From: a virus
Direction: 5' to 3' (one strand)
DNA: 20,169 nt
Virus record (IMG/VR): IMGVR_UViG_3300030098_001199
Location: 1,503 to 21,671 of that record
In this document: one piece after another, positions 16,482 through 20,169 of the stretch
How positions within the stretch are numbered: position 1 is the first letter of the stretch
Layout: each line of letters begins with the position of its first letter
The notes under the pieces: model-generated
Database searches by the model: none
Told to the model about the DNA's origin: nothing
What the model saw: only the letters and a program-made list of their open reading frames with translations
Translations under genes and position numbers: made by a program

Positions 16482-16928
16482 ATGACAAAAGTAATTATTT
16501 ATAACAATGAGAAAGGTAATGTTGCTTTGATGACACCTATTCTTACAGAAATAAATCCAAGTACAGGTAAAACTTTCACGATTGAAGAAGTAGCAGCAAA
16601 AGATGTTCCAAGTGGAACAGAGTATAAAATTGTTGATACAAGTACGTTACCTGATGATCTTACTTTCTTTGATGCTTGGAAAAGATCAGGTGAAACTGTG
16701 ACAGAAGATTTAGCTCAATCTAAATCAATTGCACATGATACAAGAAGAGAAAAGAGAGCAGCAGAATTTAAACCACATGATGAAGTTATTTCTTTAAATG
16801 TTCCAGGTTCAGATACTTCTGCTGCTGAAACTTCTAGAGCTGCGATTAGAACAAAGTATGCAACTATGCAAACTAACATAGATAATGCAACTAATATAGC
16901 TGGTATTAAAACAGCTTTAGGAGGTTAA
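16482..16928 (+). CDS. Small fibre-associated protein, 148 aa (chaperone-like by context)
   Basis: The 148-residue product begins MTKVIIYNNEKGNVALMTP and contains DLTFFDAWKRSGETV in the middle. A long charged helical C-terminus follows (HDTRREKRAAEFKPHDEVI, then AAIRTKYATMQTNIDNATN, ending GIKTALGG). The build, a small N-terminal beta part with a W-R segment and then an Arg/Glu/Ala-rich helix, is typical of phage proteins encoded next to fibre genes and thought to act as tail assembly helpers. No catalytic residues are evident. It abuts the preceding gene and carries in its own 3' end the strong AGGAGGT (16919-16925) that serves the next gene. The function is inferred from context. Confidence 0.7.
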   Translation: MTKVIIYNNEKGNVALMTPILTEINPSTGKTFTIEEVAAKDVPSGTEYKIVDTSTLPDDLTFFDAWKRSGETVTEDLAQSKSIAHDTRREKRAAEFKPHDEVISLNVPGSDTSAAETSRAAIRTKYATMQTNIDNATNIAGIKTALGG

Positions 16929-16930
16929 CC

Positions 16931-18091
16931 ATGAGCCAATTAAAAGTAAACGCAATACGCCACACAGGAGCATCAAGTGATGCTGTTACCTTGGCAAGCG
17001 ATGGAACGTGTACCGTTAAGGCTACTAATAATCTAAGCAACAGAAATATATTAATTAACGGTGCAATGACAGTTTCTCAACGAGGCACTGAAGAAACAGG
17101 GATTACTGGTACATGGGCTTACAGAAAAGCTCCAGACAGATGGTTCTTTGATGGAACTCCATCTGGTGCAGCTTGGACAGTAGGTCAAGCTACAGAAGCT
17201 CCTGCTGGTTTTGCAAATAGTTATAAAGTTCAATGTACAACTGCAGATACTTCTTTAGCAGCTGATGACACCGTTCTTCTATACCAGAGGATTGAAGGTC
17301 AAGACGTACAACACTTATTAAAAGGTACTTCTGATGCAAAGAAACTTGTTCTCTCTTTCTATTTAAAGACAAGTAAGACAGGTGTTTATGTTATTAACAT
17401 AGATGATATAGATAATAGTAGAAGAAATAATAAATCTATAACAGTTTCAGATACTAACTGGAATCGTTACACACTGGTTTTTGAAGGAGATACTACAGGA
17501 GCATTTGGTAATGATAATAATGCATCTTTAGGTGTTACTTTATGGTTAGCAGCAGGTGCTAATCACGAAGGAACTGCATTGCCAAGTGGTTGGCACGCTA
17601 ATAATAATGACACTAGAGCTACAGGTAATGTTAACTTTGCAGATAGTACCTCTAATATCTTATATTTCACTGGAGTTCAGTTAGAAGTTGATAATGGTTC
17701 AGGAGTTGCCACTGACTTTGAACATAGGAGCTACACTGATGAGCTTTTGAGATGTTATCGTTATTACTATAAACTAGCAGATGGTAGCCAGGACGAAGAT
17801 GCACCAATACATAGTGGTGTTTTTTATGGAGCACATAATATGTATGGACCTGTTAATTTTCCAATGGAAATGAGAACTACACCAAGTCTGGATGTCGTTA
17901 ATGGTACTGACTACTATCAATGTTACCTCAACGGTACTACTGATACTCACGATGCTATTTCAACAAATAACATAAGTCCTACAGTGGCAACACTTGTTGC
18001 TACAACTAATCTTACTGGAACTGCTGGACTTGCTAGCTGGTGTAGAGGAAGAACTACAAGTTCTTATGTAGCCCTTACAGCGGAGCTTTAA
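16931..18091 (+). CDS. Tail fibre / receptor-binding-like protein with carbohydrate-binding-type beta-sandwich, 386 aa
   Basis: Residues 1-35 form an attachment-like module (MSQLKVNAIRHTGASSDAVT). Residues 38-53 read RNILINGAMTVSQRGT, followed by DRW at 69-71, a sequence pattern I know from many phage fibre proteins. A beta-sandwich of carbohydrate-binding type covers about residues 90-255 (VLLYQRIEGQD, LVLSFYLKTSKTG, RYTLVFEGD, YFTGVQLEV). It is closed by FEHRSYTDELLRCYRYYYKL at about 263-282. A C-terminal domain (283-386) follows. The fold suggests glycan contact with the host surface. The best Shine-Dalgarno in the window, AGGAGGT at 16919-16925, sits six bases before the ATG, which suggests high translation. 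The next small gene starts three bases after the stop. Confidence 0.8.
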   Translation: MSQLKVNAIRHTGASSDAVTLASDGTCTVKATNNLSNRNILINGAMTVSQRGTEETGITGTWAYRKAPDRWFFDGTPSGAAWTVGQATEAPAGFANSYKVQCTTADTSLAADDTVLLYQRIEGQDVQHLLKGTSDAKKLVLSFYLKTSKTGVYVINIDDIDNSRRNNKSITVSDTNWNRYTLVFEGDTTGAFGNDNNASLGVTLWLAAGANHEGTALPSGWHANNNDTRATGNVNFADSTSNILYFTGVQLEVDNGSGVATDFEHRSYTDELLRCYRYYYKLADGSQDEDAPIHSGVFYGAHNMYGPVNFPMEMRTTPSLDVVNGTDYYQCYLNGTTDTHDAISTNNISPTVATLVATTNLTGTAGLASWCRGRTTSSYVALTAEL

Positions 18092-18094
18092 ACT

Positions 18095-18259
18095 ATGGCA
18101 AAATATAAATTATTAAAAAATATAGATGGAGTAGTTTCTTTTGTAACTTGTGAGGTACCTCCTTTTACTAAGACTATCCCGTTTGCAGAAGACAACACAG
18201 ACTACCAAGAGTACCTAGAATGGGTAGCAGCAGGTAACACAGCGGAGGCAGCAGACTAA
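18095..18259 (+). CDS. Small fibre-cassette protein, 54 aa
   Basis: The ATG at 18095 gives a 54-residue product beginning MAKYKLLKNIDGVVSFVT. It contains IPFAEDNTDYQEYLEWVAAG and ends EAAD, with the stop TAA 18257-18259 overlapping the next ATG as TAATG. The pattern KYKLLKN, then IPF--DN-DYQEYL-W, is one I recognise from short proteins between fibre genes of marine phages. The length resembles other small tail assembly proteins, but no function is demonstrated. The fit between two fibre genes, with three bases before it and a one-base overlap after it, argues for a real gene. A GGAG lies in the end of the preceding gene about ten bases upstream of the start. Confidence 0.75.
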   Translation: MAKYKLLKNIDGVVSFVTCEVPPFTKTIPFAEDNTDYQEYLEWVAAGNTAEAAD

Positions 18260-19623
18260 TGGCATTAACACAAGTAACTAGTGAAGGCATTAAAGACGGT
18301 GAAGTTAAAAATGCTGACATGGCAGATGATGCTGTTGGTGTTGCTGAACTCTCAGCCACTGGTACAGCATCTAGTTCCACCTTTTTAAGAGGAGATAACT
18401 CATGGGCTACTCCAACAGATACAAACACTCAACTTAGTACTGAAGAAGTACAAGATATAGTAGGAGGTATGTTTACTGGTAATACAGAAACAAACATTAC
18501 TGCTACATATCAGGATGCTGACGGAACTATTGATTTAGTATCTACAGATACAAACACCCAACTTGCCTTTGCTAATGACGCTAATAATAGAGTTGTTACT
18601 GGTGATGGGTCAGGTGGGTTAAACGGTGAGGCAAATCTTACTTTTGATGGAAGTAAATTAACAGTACAAGGAGATAATGGATTGGTTGTTCAAACTGAAA
18701 CAGCACCATCTTCTGATACTGATCCATCAGGGGAAATATTTTTCAATAATAGTTCCAATAATAATGTAAATGCTAAAATAGTTACTTTTAGAAATTCTGG
18801 TACTTCTGGTGGAGATTTAGCTTTCTTTACAAGGACTCATGGGGATGGTACAAATACTGAAGGCTTAGAAAGACTCCGCATCAATTCGAGTGGAAACGTA
18901 ATTCTTGGTGGTAGTACTACAAGTTCAACATTCCTTGATGTAAGACGTACTGATACTACAGTTTATTCTGCTACATCTAGTCATGTAAATGGAATAAAAG
19001 TATTTAATGACAGTGCTACTGATGGAGGATTTGCTGGTATTGAATTAGCAGCAACTGACGCTCAAGATTATTATGGAAGTACGCTTTTAAAATCAATAGC
19101 AGATGGAGAAAATTATGCAAATGATTTTGTAATACAAACAAGACATTCTAGTAATTATGCAGAGCGTCTGCGTATAACTTCGGAAGGTTATGTAACTAAA
19201 CCTAACCAGCCCAGTTTCTGTGTCTCAATTAATACAGACACTGATAGAGCAACTAATGGAAAACGAACACTACCTTTTGATACTGAGTTTCATGATACTG
19301 GAGGGTTTTGGAATACCTCAACTTATAGATTCACAGCTCCAGTAGCAGGTAAGTATTTCTTTATTCTTAGTGTAAACCACATAGGTGATTCTATTTACTT
19401 CATTAGTAAGAATGGTAGTGACGTTCATAAAGCTGAATTTAGAGCTAATACTGATGGTGCATGGGAACACGGAACTACTTCAGGTATAATAAAACTCGAA
19501 GCATCAGATTATGTTGAGGCAAAAGGACAATTAACTACTAGTACTAATGGAACAATGTTATGGAATAGCGGAAGTAGTACTAGTAGTTCTTGGGATGCCT
19601 TCACAGGTTGGTTAGTTCATTAA
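18259..19623 (+). CDS. Tail fibre protein with C1q/TNF-like C-terminal domain, 454 aa
   Basis: The N-terminus (TSEGIKDGEVKNADMADDAV) is a fibre stalk motif like those in the two upstream fibre proteins. Phage-fibre repeats follow: DTNTQL at 54-59 and again at 97-102, and E-LRI-S-G-V at about 204-214 and 302-312. Residues about 315-454 resemble a C1q-like trimeric jelly roll: PFDTEFHDTGGFWNTSTYRF, then TAPVAGKYFFILSV, SKNGSDVHKAEF, GIIKLEASDYVEAKG, ending SWDAFTGWLVH. This arrangement (start strand, F-AP-AG-Y-F, L---D-V-V, terminal F-G-L) is characteristic of C1q domains, which trimerise and often bind ligands at fibre tips. The ATG at 18259 overlaps the previous stop, with GGAGG about ten bases upstream. 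A 33-base AT-rich gap follows. Confidence 0.85.
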   Translation: MALTQVTSEGIKDGEVKNADMADDAVGVAELSATGTASSSTFLRGDNSWATPTDTNTQLSTEEVQDIVGGMFTGNTETNITATYQDADGTIDLVSTDTNTQLAFANDANNRVVTGDGSGGLNGEANLTFDGSKLTVQGDNGLVVQTETAPSSDTDPSGEIFFNNSSNNNVNAKIVTFRNSGTSGGDLAFFTRTHGDGTNTEGLERLRINSSGNVILGGSTTSSTFLDVRRTDTTVYSATSSHVNGIKVFNDSATDGGFAGIELAATDAQDYYGSTLLKSIADGENYANDFVIQTRHSSNYAERLRITSEGYVTKPNQPSFCVSINTDTDRATNGKRTLPFDTEFHDTGGFWNTSTYRFTAPVAGKYFFILSVNHIGDSIYFISKNGSDVHKAEFRANTDGAWEHGTTSGIIKLEASDYVEAKGQLTTSTNGTMLWNSGSSTSSSWDAFTGWLVH

Positions 19624-19656
19624 CTAAAGTACTAATCACATTATTTAAAATAAATT

Positions 19657-19923
19657 ATGGCAAATTACACAGTTACTCTGACAGACACAGAAACAAAGTC
19701 TCTTGAATATGCAGCAACAAGTAATCAAGATTGGATTGATAATGCTGTAAAAGAACGAGCAAGAATAGCTAAAGATGAAATCATTTCTCTTAACACAGCT
19801 CATTGCAATAAAAAAGGAGTGGCTATTGCAGTTGGTGAAGATGCTCAAGTTACACAGGCTTATACGCTTGGTGTAGTTAAATCAGCAGCAGATAGGAATA
19901 AGGAAGCTGATAAATCTTCCTAA
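19657..19923 (+). CDS. Conserved small phage protein of unknown function, 88 aa
   Basis: The 88-residue product begins MANYTVTLTDTETKSLEYAA. It continues with WIDNAVKERARIAKDEIISL and THCNKKGVAIAVGEDAQVTQ, and ends ADKSS. I recognise the general pattern (ANYTVTLTD, then W--NAV--RAR-AK-EII, then HCN, then AVGEDAQV) from small proteins near the tail genes of marine phages; no activity is known. It appears soluble, with a short beta strand followed by two helices. It is separated from the C1q-type fibre by 33 bases, with no obvious ribosome-binding site before the ATG. Its end overlaps a proline-rich frame in the +1 register, which lacks its own standard start codon, so the two may be coupled or even fused by frameshifting. 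Confidence 0.82.
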   Translation: MANYTVTLTDTETKSLEYAATSNQDWIDNAVKERARIAKDEIISLNTAHCNKKGVAIAVGEDAQVTQAYTLGVVKSAADRNKEADKSS

Positions 19924-20169
19924 GCCTGATCTCCCTAAGCCCATAGACCTGCCTAGAATCGAGCTGAAGCCCCCTTCAGCCCTTATACCATCATATCGCC
20001 CCATGGTACTCCCTCCAGCTGATCTAGAGGCTCCTGAAGACGTTAAAGAAGAAACAAAGGAAACAACAGAACAACCTACTGCACCAAGTGTAAAGATACC
20101 TGTAATTGATATACAGATGCCTTTACCCACTGCAGAGGTTGTTACAACTGCTACATATGCTGCTGTTGC
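19907..20169 (+). CDS. Proline-rich protein, non-canonical start or frameshift product (partial, runs off window)
   Basis: The frame is open from 19877 to the window end and encodes NLPKPDLPKPIDLPRIELKP near its start, then PSYRPMVLPPADLEAPEDV. A Lys/Glu/Thr-rich stretch follows, then KIPVIDIQMPLPTAEVVTTA, entering a small hydrophobic region at the edge. The strong proline periodicity shows it is coding. No ATG, GTG or TTG occurs in frame before an ATG at 20003, which would cut off the proline-rich part. Candidate starts are CTG 19907 or ATA 19910; an AAGGA at 19900-19904 is well spaced for ATA. Alternatively, a +1 shift at the TCC-TAA end of the 88-aa ORF (19918-19923) would fuse the two. 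The visible part resembles proline-rich proteins with a C-terminal membrane segment that I associate with marine phages; the function is unknown. Confidence 0.65.
   Translation, partial: MINLPKPDLPKPIDLPRIELKPPSALIPSYRPMVLPPADLEAPEDVKEETKETTEQPTAPSVKIPVIDIQMPLPTAEVVTTATYAAV

Noticed and set aside
19624-19656. Gap between the C1q-type fibre and the 88-aa gene as a promoter or terminator
   Set aside because: It is only 33 AT-rich bases, with no stable hairpin and no convincing promoter pair.

Overview
The window carries the late structural region of a T7-like podovirus (autographivirus-type). Gene order, protein lengths and sequence all fit the T7 late block: major capsid protein, tail tube proteins A and B, four internal virion or ejection proteins in the order gp13-gp14-gp15-gp16, then a tail fibre with a T7-type N-terminus. 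Every convincing gene is on the + strand. The DNA is visibly AT-rich, and several small proteins and fibre modules are of kinds I associate with marine cyanophages and pelagiphages. A marine phage of Prochlorococcus, Synechococcus or a SAR11-like host is therefore the best guess. No host-diagnostic gene (psbA, hli, integrase, RNA polymerase) lies in the window, so the host is not proven.

Layout. 1-450: small overlapping ORFs, including a 44-aa acidic ORF, an out-of-frame GTG-started single-pass membrane ORF nested over it, and a 68-aa conserved phage hypothetical. 456-522: a tRNA-Gly(UCC)-like element whose D-arm is almost absent. 523-643: a hairpin-rich leader before the capsid gene that probably holds the capsid promoter. 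644-1831: major capsid gene, closed by a strong intrinsic terminator at 1860-1885. 1906-5591: tail tube A and B. 5557-12540: ejection proteins, tightly packed with overlaps or gaps of a few bases. 12571-15036: T7-type tail fibre. 15041-19623: a cassette of three or four additional fibre or receptor-binding-like proteins interleaved with three small proteins, at least one of which looks like a tail-fibre assembly chaperone. 19657-20169: a small conserved phage protein, then a proline-rich ORF that runs off the window and has no ATG, GTG or TTG start.

How it works together. The capsid protein builds the head. The tail tube proteins form the adaptor and nozzle. The gp14, gp15 and gp16 homologues are expected to be ejected and to form the DNA conduit through the envelope. 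The gp17-like protein anchors fibres to the tail, and the accessory fibre proteins probably diversify receptor contact. The capsid gene is bracketed by a putative promoter or processing region upstream and a terminator downstream, which would give it separate, high-level expression. Most other gene junctions are of the TAATG or ATGA type, suggesting translational coupling along one long late transcript.

The most unusual features are the D-arm-poor tRNA-like element before the capsid gene, the nested membrane ORF, the proline-rich ORF without a standard start, and the chain of fibre and small-protein modules. I see no CRISPR array, insertion sequence, intron, intein or defence system.
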